From Arenibacter echinorum (GTDB lineage: Bacteria; Bacteroidota; Bacteroidia; Flavobacteriales; Flavobacteriaceae): a stretch of DNA of 64,000 bases. Of this stretch, positions 25,748 to 35,690 are shown piece after piece. Every line of letters starts with the position of its first letter. Position 1 is the first letter of the stretch. The translations under genes and the position numbers were made by a program. Location of the stretch: assembly GCF_003259375.1 (NCBI RefSeq), contig NZ_QLLN01000007.1, positions 186,001 to 250,000 on the forward strand, read 5' to 3'. Below the pieces are notes generated by a model that was not told the DNA's origin, did not search any database, and saw only the letters and a program-made list of their open reading frames with translations.

Positions 25748-28462
25748 ATGAGAATAAAAATCTTATCTCTTATACTAATCTTCCTGATTTGCAATAGTCT
25801 TTCCTATGGGCAATTACAAAAAGTGGCCTCTGTGGAGGGAATAACGGAGTACCAAATGGACAATGGTCTTAAAGTACTTCTGTTTCCCGATAATTCGTCA
25901 CAGACCATAACGGTCAATATTACCTATATGGTAGGGTCCAGACATGAAGGTTACGGAGAAAAGGGCATGGCCCACCTTTTGGAACACATGGTTTTTAAAG
26001 GTACCCCCAACCATCCGGACATCCCCAAAGAGTTGAGTTCGCATGGGGCAAGACCCAATGGAACCACGTGGTTCGACAGGACCAACTACTTTGAAACCTT
26101 TAATGCCACAGATGAAAACCTGGATTGGGCATTGGACCTGGAGGCAGATCGTATGGTAAATTCCTATATAGCCAAAAAAGATTTGGAGTCCGAGTTCAGT
26201 GTAGTACGCAATGAATTTGAAAGTGGCGAAAACGACCCTTCACGGGTTCTTATGCAGAACGTTATCAATGCCGGTTTTATATGGCACAACTATGGCAATA
26301 GCACCATTGGAAATAGATCTGACATAGAACGCGTTCCCATTGAAAACCTACAGGCCTTTTATAAAAAATTCTACCGTCCTGACAATGCAGTTTTAATGGT
26401 AACAGGCAAATTTGACGAAGCCAAAACACTGGACTTGATCGAAAAAAAGTTTGGTGAAATTGAAAAGCCCTCTACTCCAATAAGGGACTCCTATACCGAA
26501 GAACCGGCACAGGACGGCGAAAAAACAGTACAGCTCAATCGTGTTGGCGATCTACAGATAGTCTCCACCATGTACCATACCCCGGCAGGCTCACATGAGG
26601 ATTATGCCGCCATTTCAATTATTGAAGACGTTCTGGCTGACGAACCTTCCGGCAGGCTCTACAAAGCTTTAATCGAGGCAAATAAAGCATCTTCCTTATG
26701 GTCTTTCTCCCCTTTTACCAAGGAACCTGGTTTTTTATATATCAACGTAGATGTACCGTCCGATAAGAATGCGGACGAAGTGGAAAAAGTACTAAAAGAA
26801 ACTTTGGATGCAGTAAAAACCACACCCATAACCCAGGAGGAACTGGATCGTGCCAAAGCCAATCTTTTAAAACGAACCGATCAAATCTTTAGAAATTCTT
26901 CCTATTTAGGAACCTATATGAGTGAATTTATCGGGGGTGGTGATTGGCGATTGGCCTTTATTCAACGGGATAGAATTGAAAATGCGAGTCTTGAAGCCGT
27001 AAATGAAATTGCCAAAAAATACCTGATTACCACCAATAGAACCATAGGCCGATTTATTCCTACCAAAAAGCCCGAAAGAATAGAAATTGAACATACCCAA
27101 AATCTTGAGGCCCTTGTATCCAACTATAAAGGCAAGGAGGATATGGGTACAGGTGAAGCCTTTGATGTTTCCTATGATGCCATTCAATCCAGATTGGACC
27201 AAGGCCAACTTTCCAATGGCATTGCATACGGTATTATTAAAAAGAGTAACCGCGGAAAAACCGTCAGACTTAGTTTTAGTATTAGAAACGGAAACGAGGA
27301 ATCCCTCAAGAATAAAGGGGTTGTCCCCTCTTTTACCGCAAGTCTGCTTAACAAGGGCACCCGCTCCAAGTCCAGACAACAGATCGAGGACGAATTGAGC
27401 AAATTAAAATCTTCAGTATCCTTTAGAGCTAGTAATGGGAATGTTTATGCCAATGTAGTTTCTACCGAAGAAAACCTAATGGCGACTTTGGCCCTAATGT
27501 CGGAAATGCTCAAAACCCCATCCTTTGAGACCTCGGAATTGGAAAAATTAAAAACAGAGTCCTTGGCATATTTGGAAAGTAATAAGACAGAGCCACAATT
27601 TTTGGCCTCCAAAAGATTATCCTTGATAAACAATACCTTTCCCAAGGGGCATCCCTTATACACCATGACAGTTGAAGAAGAGGAAGCAGCTATAAAGGCA
27701 ATCACTATAGAGGACATTAAAAGCTTCCACAAGGCGTTTTATGGTTTGGGCAAGTCCATTCTGGTCGGTATAGGGGATATGCAGCCGGAGCAAATAAAAA
27801 CCTATATGGAAAAAGAGTACGCCACCTTCAAGAGCAAAAATACCTACGCGAGGCTAAAAGATCCATTTACAAATTCCCCAGAAGTGAATGAAGACATTCT
27901 TACCCCTGACAAGAAGAATGCCATGACGCTTGGAAACCTTAACGTTAAAATTAGCCAGGACCATGAAGATTATGCTGCACTAAATATGGCAGCCACTATA
28001 CTCGGAGGCGGTTTTCTAAATTCGAGGATTGCGGACAGGTTACGCCAAAAGGATGGTGTCAGTTATGGCGCAGGTGCCGGATTTCAGGCCGATTACAATG
28101 CGGATGACCAAAATTCATCCATATACTTATACGCCATTTACGCCCCAGAGAACTATGACAAGGTGCAATTAGGCTTTAAAGAGGAATTGGATCGTTTCAT
28201 TAAAGATGGCATTACAGAGGAAGAATTGAAGAATGCCGTAAACGGTTGGGTGCAGGAGGAAAATGTTTCCCGGGCCAAAGATGCCGAACTGGCCGGCCTA
28301 GTAAACAACAATATTTATTACAATCGCTCTATGGAATTCCAAAAAAACTTGGAAGAAAAAGTGAAGAGTCTAACCATAAGCGATATCAATAATGCAATTC
28401 TTAAATACATTAAACCCTACATGAATTGGACGGTAATCAACGCCGGAGATTATAAGAAATAG
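25748..28462 (+). CDS. M16-family zinc metallopeptidase (two-repeat, exported)
   Basis: A 904-residue secreted peptidase with a signal peptide (residues about 1-21). The inverted zinc motif HLLEH is at 76-80, and the distal glutamate is expected in the downstream VRNEFESGEN stretch. Two homologous halves (about 25-460 and 480-900) form the clam-shell fold of pitrilysin-like enzymes; the second lacks the zinc motif, as is normal. Such enzymes degrade peptides in the periplasm. It is transcribed alone and ends with the terminator at 28486-28529. Confidence 0.93.
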   Translation: MRIKILSLILIFLICNSLSYGQLQKVASVEGITEYQMDNGLKVLLFPDNSSQTITVNITYMVGSRHEGYGEKGMAHLLEHMVFKGTPNHPDIPKELSSHGARPNGTTWFDRTNYFETFNATDENLDWALDLEADRMVNSYIAKKDLESEFSVVRNEFESGENDPSRVLMQNVINAGFIWHNYGNSTIGNRSDIERVPIENLQAFYKKFYRPDNAVLMVTGKFDEAKTLDLIEKKFGEIEKPSTPIRDSYTEEPAQDGEKTVQLNRVGDLQIVSTMYHTPAGSHEDYAAISIIEDVLADEPSGRLYKALIEANKASSLWSFSPFTKEPGFLYINVDVPSDKNADEVEKVLKETLDAVKTTPITQEELDRAKANLLKRTDQIFRNSSYLGTYMSEFIGGGDWRLAFIQRDRIENASLEAVNEIAKKYLITTNRTIGRFIPTKKPERIEIEHTQNLEALVSNYKGKEDMGTGEAFDVSYDAIQSRLDQGQLSNGIAYGIIKKSNRGKTVRLSFSIRNGNEESLKNKGVVPSFTASLLNKGTRSKSRQQIEDELSKLKSSVSFRASNGNVYANVVSTEENLMATLALMSEMLKTPSFETSELEKLKTESLAYLESNKTEPQFLASKRLSLINNTFPKGHPLYTMTVEEEEAAIKAITIEDIKSFHKAFYGLGKSILVGIGDMQPEQIKTYMEKEYATFKSKNTYARLKDPFTNSPEVNEDILTPDKKNAMTLGNLNVKISQDHEDYAALNMAATILGGGFLNSRIADRLRQKDGVSYGAGAGFQADYNADDQNSSIYLYAIYAPENYDKVQLGFKEELDRFIKDGITEEELKNAVNGWVQEENVSRAKDAELAGLVNNNIYYNRSMEFQKNLEEKVKSLTISDINNAILKYIKPYMNWTVINAGDYKK

Positions 28463-28485
28463 GCCTAGCCTACAATACTGACTTT

Positions 28486-28529
28486 AAAAGGACAGTTTAA
28501 ACATCTATGTTTGGGCTGTCTTTTTTTTT
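28486..28529 (+). terminator. Rho-independent terminator after the M16 peptidase
   Basis: GACAG and CTGTC pair as the outer stem with AAACA / TGTTT nested inside, followed by a run of nine T. It lies about 25 bases after the M16 peptidase stop. Confidence 0.75.
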
Positions 28530-28554
28530 AGGACACATGGTTTTTTCCCAAATA

Positions 28555-28737
28555 TTATTGTCCAATATCCAAAGCCTCAAATGCAATTAGCTCCCCTTCT
28601 TCAAAAACTGGAGCAACCGATATAGGATTACAACAAACCTCACAATCTTCCACATAAGTCTGTCGAGAAATGGAGGGGTCCAACAGCATAGATATTTCTT
28701 CCCAGCAATAGGGACATTGAAAGAAGTGTTCGTACAT
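28555..28737 (-). CDS. CPXCG-motif cysteine-rich small protein
   Basis: A 60-residue protein with CPYCWEE at residues 8-14 and a second pair CEVCCNP, giving four or five cysteines in a zinc-ribbon arrangement. It matches the small 'CPXCG motif-containing cysteine-rich protein' family, of unknown function. The reading frame is complete and no longer frame competes. It stands alone between the M16 peptidase terminator and the RND operon. Confidence 0.8.
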   Translation of the reverse strand: MYEHFFQCPYCWEEISMLLDPSISRQTYVEDCEVCCNPISVAPVFEEGELIAFEALDIGQ

Positions 28738-28814
28738 GGATCAAGAGTTTAATTACTTAAACTTTCTAGCGTCAAATGGGAGCTTTCCTCCACTTGGACT
28801 TGAATATAAATCTA

Positions 28815-30179
28815 TCAAAATTCTACGGACAACAACTGCCCTGTTAATTGCAACAGCTGCAATTCCGCCAATTTGGCATCGTATTTTGCTAAATTCTTAT
28901 TGGTCTGTGCGTTGAGCAAGTTTATCTGTGCCTGCCTAAATTCTATGGATGTAATACGTCCCAATTGAAATTGTTCCTTGGACCGCTCAAAATTATTTTG
29001 ATTGGTCACTACGTTCTGTTCCTGAATTTGAAATATCTGCAACCTGTTTTCATAGATGCCCAAGGCATTTAAAATATCCCTATCTACTTCAAGTATTACT
29101 TGTTCTTTGAAGATTTCCTGATTTTCATAGGCTATTTTGGAGTTTTTAAGCCTTACGGTTGTTCCTCCACCATCAAACAAATTCCATGTAAGGCTGGCCC
29201 CCAATGCCAAATTTAAACTGTTCCTATTGCTTCCCGGTATAATTTGTCCCGGAAGAAAGGATGTGGCAGCGCTTTGGTTCAAATTCCACCCATAGCTACC
29301 GCTTAACCCCAAAGTAGGCAGGTATCCCGATCTGTTCACCTTAATATCATACTCATTTATGGCCATATTGCGCTCTGTCTGAAGTATGGCCACATTATTC
29401 TCTTTCGATTGAGCAATATAATCCTCCAACTGTAATTTAGGAATAAAACTTACTAGGGTATCCACTACAAATGTCTCATTGAGGTTTTGATTGAGCACCA
29501 CATTCAAATCCCTTTTTGCATTGGCCAAGTTCTGCTGAACGTTCATTAAACTAATACTATCGTTGGTAACATCAACCTGGGCATTAAGAATGTCCAATTT
29601 GGTATTCTGTCCATATTCAAAGGAATATTCCGCTCTTTTGATCCGGTCTTTGGAAATTTCCAAGGCCTGCCTTAGAACATTCTCGTTTTCGGTAAGCCTG
29701 GCAATTTCATAATAAACACTAAATAATTGGAGAATGGTATTTTCTATGGTTTCCCTAGCTTGTAATTCTGATAATTGATACTGCTCTTTTAATCGCTTAA
29801 AATTATAGAGTCTACCCATACCATCGAACAGCGTATAGTCTATACGAAGAGCGGCATTGTAGGCTTGGGATTCCGCATCATTGATCTCCAAATCTGGCCT
29901 GGGGCTACCATTCGATTCAAATTGACCTGGGTACTCCGTATTGCTGTTAAATTCGTTATAGGTGGCACCAGCTGTACCGGTGAGGGTAGGCAAGTAACCA
30001 GAGTTGAGGATACCCGCATTATTATCCGCAATGGCCACCTGATTTTTGGCAACCTTAATTCCAAAATTGTTTTCCAAGGCCAATGATACAGCAGCATCCT
30101 TGGACAACAGCTCCTCTTGTGCACTTACAACTCCGCAAAAACCAATTAGCAGGCTTGCGATTATATATTTATATTTCAT
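28815..30179 (-). CDS. TolC-family outer-membrane protein of an RND efflux system
   Basis: A 454-residue protein with a signal peptide (about 1-20: MKYKYIIASLLIGFCGVVSA). It has the two-repeat alpha-barrel pattern, with helices such as FGIKVAKNQVAIADNNAG and GQNTKLDILNAQVDVTNDSI. Its ATG directly follows the stop of the RND permease gene, so translation is likely coupled. It provides the outer-membrane exit for the pump encoded upstream (30180-34615). A second, less similar TolC-family protein is at 1849. Confidence 0.92.
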   Translation of the reverse strand: MKYKYIIASLLIGFCGVVSAQEELLSKDAAVSLALENNFGIKVAKNQVAIADNNAGILNSGYLPTLTGTAGATYNEFNSNTEYPGQFESNGSPRPDLEINDAESQAYNAALRIDYTLFDGMGRLYNFKRLKEQYQLSELQARETIENTILQLFSVYYEIARLTENENVLRQALEISKDRIKRAEYSFEYGQNTKLDILNAQVDVTNDSISLMNVQQNLANAKRDLNVVLNQNLNETFVVDTLVSFIPKLQLEDYIAQSKENNVAILQTERNMAINEYDIKVNRSGYLPTLGLSGSYGWNLNQSAATSFLPGQIIPGSNRNSLNLALGASLTWNLFDGGGTTVRLKNSKIAYENQEIFKEQVILEVDRDILNALGIYENRLQIFQIQEQNVVTNQNNFERSKEQFQLGRITSIEFRQAQINLLNAQTNKNLAKYDAKLAELQLLQLTGQLLSVEF

Positions 30180-33100
30180 TTACTTATTGTCTTCCAAGTC
30201 ATTAGATATTACGGTTTCTTCCTCTAACGAAGTTGATATTTCCGGAGAATGACCATTCTGCTCATGTTTTTCAAAATTTTGCATATGACTTTCTTCCATT
30301 TGTTCCTTTATTGCCCGTTCTACTTCTTCTTTGGTCACTTTTTTTCCGGTGATCAACCATTTGGTACCTACTTTCATTTTATTGCTAAAGGCCAAAAACA
30401 AAGGCAACATCAATAAGGTCAATACGGTTGCATACCCAATTCCATAAGCAATGGAGATTGCCATTGGTTTCAAAAATTGTGCTTGTCGACTTTTTTCCAA
30501 TAGCAAAGGCGCCAAACCGGCAATAGTAGTTATGGAAGTCAGGAATATAGCCCTAAACCTAGATTTACCGGCTTCATAAATGGCATCATCAAATTTCATT
30601 CCTTCCCTAAGATTACCATTAAATTTACCAATAAGCACCAAGCCGTCATTTACCATAATTCCTATCAAGGCAATTATTCCCAACATGGACAAAACGTTGA
30701 TAGGAAAATCATGGATCCAGTGACCCCAGGCTACAGCGGTGATACTAAAAGGCACCAAAATAATCAACAGCAGGGGCTGACTAAAACTCCTGAAGGTAAA
30801 GGCTATGGTAATATAGATCAACAACAAAACGGAAAGGCCCACAAATTTTAAAGACCCAAAAAGCTTAGCGGTCTCCCTGTTCTGACCTTCATAGGACGCA
30901 GTTACAGTGGGATATCTAGAATGGATGTCCGGCATTATAACCGTCCTTATTTCGTTCATAATATCGGTGGCACTTGTGGTCTTGTCATCTTTAATATCCG
31001 CAGAAACCTGAATTTCGCGCTGACCTTCCAAATGGTTAATGGCAACATCCCCTCGCACTATTACATAACTTGCAATTTCCTTTAAGGGCACCTTGCTTCC
31101 GCTGGGAGTGCTGATTCGCATGTCATCCAAATCATTGATAGACGATCGGTCAGAGCGGTCGTAACGCACCCAGACCCGAATTTCATCCTGTCCCCGTTGA
31201 AAACGTTGCGCTTGGGCCCCAAAAAATCCGGCTCGCACCTGATTCATGACACTTCTCAGATCCAACCCCATTAAATAGGCATTCTCCTTCAGCTCCAAGC
31301 GTATTTCCTTTATTCCCGCCGGATCATTGTCCGCTACATCCTTTAATAGGGCATTGTTCTGCAAAATGCTCTTAAGCTCTTTTTTTGCCTCTTTTAATTC
31401 CACTATGTTATTACCCAATAGGGAAACCGAAACAGGGCTACCCCCAAAATTTCCACCCGAACCATAGATGAGACTTTCAACTCCAACAACCGGGCCTACC
31501 AGTTCCTGCAACCTATTGGTAATCAAATCCGATCGTATAGCGTCTGGTCGTTCTTCCCCTGGCAAAAGATTAATGTCCAGCGAGGCCGTGGAGGAACCAG
31601 GCCCCACTTTTCTTATCATGTTTTCAAAAAGCTTTTTACCAGTACCCTTTAAGTACTTTTCCGTTAGCTCCTGGTCCACAATTTTAGCCTTTTCTTCAAT
31701 TAAGCTAATTATCGAGTCGGTTACCCTTTCATGGGTTCCATTGGGCATTAACAAGTCTACGGATACCCGATCACTTGCTACCCGTGGAAAAAACGCAGTT
31801 CTGATAATTCCACCTCCAATGGAGCCGAAACTTAAAAACAGTAACATTACGAATATGGAAAACATCAGAATTTTATAGCGAAGCGAAAAACGGAGTACGG
31901 GGCCATATAGTTTATCCCTCATCCATACCATAAGACTATCGCCCCATTCATTGATGACCCTTAATTTTGCAAATACCTTGGCTATTCCTTTTTTAGGTTT
32001 ATTATCCAATGGTTGAAGGGCTTTGGAATGGGCCAAATGGGCAGGTAAAATTATTAGAGCCTCAATCAAAGACACCACCAAGGTTAAAATTACAATTACT
32101 GAAACCTCTCCAAAAAATTCGCCTATCCTACTATCTAAAAATAGGAATATGGAAAAGGCCAATATTGTAGTGATGATGGCAGAAATAATTGGAGGCAGTA
32201 CTTCCATAACACCATCAACCGCTGCCTGTATGGGAGGCTTTCCTTTTTCGTAGTTCTGATAAATATTTTCGGCTATCACAATCCCGTCATCCACCAAAAT
32301 ACCGATTACGATAATCATTCCAAAAAGGGACAGTACATTGATGGTTACGTCAAAGAATCCAGCAAATACAAACATTCCCAAAAATGCTACCGGTAAGCCG
32401 AAGGCCACCCAAAACGCCAATCTGGTATTAAGAAACAGCGAAAGAAAAAGGAGCACCAAAATCATCCCCATAATGGCATTTTCGGTCAACAATTGCGTGC
32501 GTTGTGTTAGTGTTACTGACTGATCACTGACCACACTCAACTTTACGTTGTTATGCTTTTGATTATACTCTTCTATATATTCCTTTACCTTTTCGGATGA
32601 TGTTATTAAATCTTCCGTATTGGTACTTGTAATAGCAATATTTACAGCTAGATTTCCATTAAAATAGGTAGCATTGGGCGTTTCCGAAAACCGATCCCTT
32701 ATAACTGCCACATCCTTGAGGCGTACTGTTTGCCCGGACGAATTGGCCCGGACGATGACATTTGATAATTCATTTCCGTAATACGACCTATTGTTGGCCC
32801 TGATCAGAAATTCTTCCGCGCTAGTCTTAATATTACCCCCGGTGACTAAAATATTGGCATTAGAGACGGCTTGGGCTACCTCGTCAAATGAGACATTATA
32901 AGCCAAAAGGCTATTCTCGTTCACCGCAATCTCTATTTCCTCTGCAGGATATCCGCTAATAGTTATTTGGGAGATGCCCTCCATGGCCCTGATATCGTTC
33001 TCCACCTGTCTGCCTATCTGCTTTAAAGCAGACAAACTTATATTTTCACCGCTAATGGCAAAACTAATGGTTTGCCTTACCGCCTCCAACTTGGAAACCA

Positions 33101-33479
33101 CCAAAGGTTCCATACCCGTTGGGAACGAAGGCACCCTATCTACGGCATTTTTAACTTCCAAGAGCATAAAGTCTATATCCCTGCCCTTCTCTATCTCAAC
33201 ATTTATAATACCGCTGTTTTCCCTTGATGTGGAAGTAACTCGGTCCACACCCTCCAAACCTTTTAGGTTATCCTCTATCTTAAGAACAATACCTTCCTCC
33301 ACTTCTTGTGGGGAAGCACCCGGATAGGTTACATTTATGCTAATGTTTTTGGAATCGGTAAGTGGGAAATATGAAGATTTTAATGATAACGCCCCTACTA
33401 CACCAAAAATAATGAAAGCCACAATTATGACATTTACGGCCACATGGTACTTTATAAAATAGGCTATTATATTCCTCAT
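30180..33479 (-). CDS. RND efflux permease (AcrB/HAE1-like)
   Basis: A 1099-residue inner-membrane pump with two halves, each of six membrane helices and a large periplasmic loop. The N-terminus MRNIIAYFIKYHVAVNVIIVAFIIF is the first helix. TM4 has the proton-relay acidic pair in VIGILVDDGIVIAENIYQN. The C-terminal half shows the LIGIMVNDGLVLIGKFN repeat. The C-terminus extends about 60 polar residues (EEVERAIKEQMEE..) rich in acidic and His-free stretches. Substrates may be hydrophobic drugs, bile-like molecules or lipids; sequence does not tell. The start codon overlaps the adaptor stop by one base. Confidence 0.94.
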   Translation of the reverse strand: MRNIIAYFIKYHVAVNVIIVAFIIFGVVGALSLKSSYFPLTDSKNISINVTYPGASPQEVEEGIVLKIEDNLKGLEGVDRVTSTSRENSGIINVEIEKGRDIDFMLLEVKNAVDRVPSFPTGMEPLVVSKLEAVRQTISFAISGENISLSALKQIGRQVENDIRAMEGISQITISGYPAEEIEIAVNENSLLAYNVSFDEVAQAVSNANILVTGGNIKTSAEEFLIRANNRSYYGNELSNVIVRANSSGQTVRLKDVAVIRDRFSETPNATYFNGNLAVNIAITSTNTEDLITSSEKVKEYIEEYNQKHNNVKLSVVSDQSVTLTQRTQLLTENAIMGMILVLLFLSLFLNTRLAFWVAFGLPVAFLGMFVFAGFFDVTINVLSLFGMIIVIGILVDDGIVIAENIYQNYEKGKPPIQAAVDGVMEVLPPIISAIITTILAFSIFLFLDSRIGEFFGEVSVIVILTLVVSLIEALIILPAHLAHSKALQPLDNKPKKGIAKVFAKLRVINEWGDSLMVWMRDKLYGPVLRFSLRYKILMFSIFVMLLFLSFGSIGGGIIRTAFFPRVASDRVSVDLLMPNGTHERVTDSIISLIEEKAKIVDQELTEKYLKGTGKKLFENMIRKVGPGSSTASLDINLLPGEERPDAIRSDLITNRLQELVGPVVGVESLIYGSGGNFGGSPVSVSLLGNNIVELKEAKKELKSILQNNALLKDVADNDPAGIKEIRLELKENAYLMGLDLRSVMNQVRAGFFGAQAQRFQRGQDEIRVWVRYDRSDRSSINDLDDMRISTPSGSKVPLKEIASYVIVRGDVAINHLEGQREIQVSADIKDDKTTSATDIMNEIRTVIMPDIHSRYPTVTASYEGQNRETAKLFGSLKFVGLSVLLLIYITIAFTFRSFSQPLLLIILVPFSITAVAWGHWIHDFPINVLSMLGIIALIGIMVNDGLVLIGKFNGNLREGMKFDDAIYEAGKSRFRAIFLTSITTIAGLAPLLLEKSRQAQFLKPMAISIAYGIGYATVLTLLMLPLFLAFSNKMKVGTKWLITGKKVTKEEVERAIKEQMEESHMQNFEKHEQNGHSPEISTSLEEETVISNDLEDNK

Positions 33480-34615
33480 TAGTTTTGATCGTTGGTTACT
33501 TGGCCATTAAATACTTTTACCAACATTCCAGCATAGGCTCCCATTACCGGTTTGGATAGAATTGTTATTCCGTCTGGCACATCTTTTAAAACTACTTTGT
33601 TATCCGAAAAATAAACCGGTTTCACGGGTATCAAATCCAAAACTGAGTCCCTGACGACATATATTTGTTCGGTTTCCAGTAATAAACTCCTGTTTATTTC
33701 AATGGAATTTGGCTCTTCCTTCGCTTTCAGATGGGCCTCTAGGTACATCCCTTCCCTTAGTTCCGGATCCTTTACCTCTATAAAAGCCGTAATGGTCTGG
33801 GAAGCCAAATCTACACGTCCATTTATCCGCGTAACTTTCCCTTGATAGGTTTTGTCATTATCAATACTTTTTAACTGCACTACTTCACCAACATTCAATA
33901 GATCGCTGTAGGTCTTGCTAATGGCGACTTCCAATTCGTAATCATTGGTATTGATAAATTCTCCCAATTTTTGCCCAGACCTGACCAAGGTACCCTCTGT
34001 GACCAACGCTTCGGTCAAAACCCCATTAAAAGGTGCCACAATTGTATATTTGGCCAAACGTTGCTCTAAATTTTTTGTAGTGTAATAATTGGTCAAAATA
34101 CCTCGCCCGGAAATAAAATATTTTTCTTTGTCCGTATTCATTTCCGGAAGAGGAGGAACACTTTTATTTATATCAAAATTAGCCAGAAATGATTGCCATT
34201 TATCAAATACCTCCGGATAGTCCAATCGAAGGTCGGGCATTATGGAAGTGATTAAATTGTATAAATTACTTTTGGAGGATTGAACGTTGGCATAATATTC
34301 AGCAGCGTCTATTCTTATCAGTATTTCTCCCGCCCTATATTCCTGTCCGGGTTTAAATAATTTGTTTCCAGTTTTAAAAACCCCTTGGACCTCAGCGTAG
34401 AGCTCCACCCTTCTTTTGGCTACAAGATTTCCGTTTGCCGGAACAATTATTGGTACATTACCATTCTTGACTATCTCTACAATAACCGTTTTTACCACTT
34501 TCTCTGGTCGTGGCTTTGGAGTGGTCTTACTATTGACAATATATTTTGCACCAAAAAAGGAGCCTATTATTAGGAGGGCCCCAATAATAGATAATGCAAT
34601 TTTTCTAGAATTCAT
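33479..34615 (-). CDS. RND efflux periplasmic adaptor (HlyD/AcrA-like)
   Basis: A 378-residue adaptor with an N-terminal membrane anchor (about residues 7-27). The lipoyl-like half (VPIIVPANGNLVAKRRVELYAEV split as a beta region), a helical hairpin of modest length and the second half APFNGVLTEALVTEGTLVRSGQKLG follow in family order. The first gene of the three-gene RND operon, it overlaps the permease start by one base (TAATG). It connects the pump to the TolC-like protein. Confidence 0.9.
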   Translation of the reverse strand: MNSRKIALSIIGALLIIGSFFGAKYIVNSKTTPKPRPEKVVKTVIVEIVKNGNVPIIVPANGNLVAKRRVELYAEVQGVFKTGNKLFKPGQEYRAGEILIRIDAAEYYANVQSSKSNLYNLITSIMPDLRLDYPEVFDKWQSFLANFDINKSVPPLPEMNTDKEKYFISGRGILTNYYTTKNLEQRLAKYTIVAPFNGVLTEALVTEGTLVRSGQKLGEFINTNDYELEVAISKTYSDLLNVGEVVQLKSIDNDKTYQGKVTRINGRVDLASQTITAFIEVKDPELREGMYLEAHLKAKEEPNSIEINRSLLLETEQIYVVRDSVLDLIPVKPVYFSDNKVVLKDVPDGITILSKPVMGAYAGMLVKVFNGQVTNDQN

Positions 34616-34641
34616 AAAGGGTTTATAAGTTGGTTTGACTG

Positions 34642-34649
34642 CAAAACTA
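34642..34649 (-). promoter_or_regulatory. -7 box (TAGTTTTG) before the RND operon
   Basis: Fits TAnnTTTG on the minus strand, 27 bases before the adaptor ATG. No -33 TTG at standard distance is seen. Confidence 0.4.
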
Positions 34650-34710
34650 TCTATTAGTTTAAGGGATTCTTGTTAAATGTATCTTAAAGTTCCTAAATAC
34701 AGTATTAATC

Positions 34711-34741
34711 TAAAAAAAAAGGAATACAAATTGTATTCCTT
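34711..34741 (-). terminator. Rho-independent terminator after the LRR genes
   Basis: Arms AAGGAATACAA and TTGTATTCCTT (34719-34729 and 34731-34741) are perfect complements around one base. Read on the minus strand a run of nine T follows (34712-34720), so it ends the LRR transcript and insulates the RND operon. Confidence 0.88.
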
Positions 34742-34772
34742 CTAACCAAACCAACTTATTTTTAAGTAATTA

Positions 34773-35678
34773 CTATTCCTCCATTTCATCCTCAAACTTC
34801 GTATCTGCCATTCTTGTTTTAATGACGTCAAAATCCTTATACTTATTTTCTTTTTCTACTTCTACTTTATCGTAATCAAAAACAAGGAACTGACCAGAAT
34901 TCATGCTTTCCATATTATCAAAAGAGAAAATATTGTTATTCTGAATTTGAAGGACCTTAAGGCTTGACAATTGTCCAAACTCCTTTGGAATTTCCCCGCC
35001 CAGTTCATTGTTCGCCAATACCAGCTCCTTTAATTCTCCTAATTTCCCCAATTCTCCAGGGATAGAACCGTACAATTTATTTTCAAAAAGCCCCAGACTC
35101 TCCAATTTTGAAAGCTCTCCCAATGAATTTGGTATGCGCCCCGTAAGGTTATTGCTGGATAAATTAAGCTCCTTTAGGGTTTGAATGTTTCCAAGACTTT
35201 CCGGTATTTTTCCACTTAGGAAATTATTAAAAGCAGAAAGTTTTACCAAGGATTTCATACTCCCGATTTCTGATGGTATTTCTCCCTCCAACCTATTCAT
35301 CTCCAATTTCAACACCTCCAATTTACTTAACTGGGCTATACTTTTCGGAATTTCCCCACTTATGACATTAAAGGCAAGGTTTAGATTCTCCAAGTGCTTC
35401 AAATCCCCTATACTTTCTGGCAGACTACCTACAAGGTTATTCCTAAAAAGATTTATTTCCACCACATGCCCGTTTTGGACCGTCACCCCAAACCAAGTAT
35501 CAACAGGGGCATTGACATCCCATGTAGTATTCCATTTTTGGCCTTGGGTACTTTTGTAAAGTTCCAATAGTACGTTTTTTTCACTTTTTGGAACCATCGC
35601 ATCTACCGCTGTGGTAAACACCAAGCAAAATACAATCACTCCCAAAACCCAAGCTCTTCGTAATTTTTGTTGTATCAT
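34773..35678 (-). CDS. Secreted leucine-rich-repeat protein (LRR-1)
   Basis: A 301-residue protein with an N-terminal signal (about 1-28). An N-cap-like segment LLELYKSTQGQKWNTTWDVNAPV with WFGVTVQNGHVVEINLFRN precedes about eight plant-type LRRs, each near 24 residues with the pattern GEIPxSIGxLxxLxxLxLxxNxL (for example around residues 80-245). It ends with a short tail ADTKFEDEMEE. It is related to the neighbouring gene 12 bases upstream, including the N-cap and the tail. Such LRR proteins bind partners or polymers at the cell surface; the role is unknown. No type IX secretion C-terminal domain is visible. Confidence 0.88.
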   Translation of the reverse strand: MIQQKLRRAWVLGVIVFCLVFTTAVDAMVPKSEKNVLLELYKSTQGQKWNTTWDVNAPVDTWFGVTVQNGHVVEINLFRNNLVGSLPESIGDLKHLENLNLAFNVISGEIPKSIAQLSKLEVLKLEMNRLEGEIPSEIGSMKSLVKLSAFNNFLSGKIPESLGNIQTLKELNLSSNNLTGRIPNSLGELSKLESLGLFENKLYGSIPGELGKLGELKELVLANNELGGEIPKEFGQLSSLKVLQIQNNNIFSFDNMESMNSGQFLVFDYDKVEVEKENKYKDFDVIKTRMADTKFEDEMEE

Positions 35679-35690
35679 ATATGTATTTCT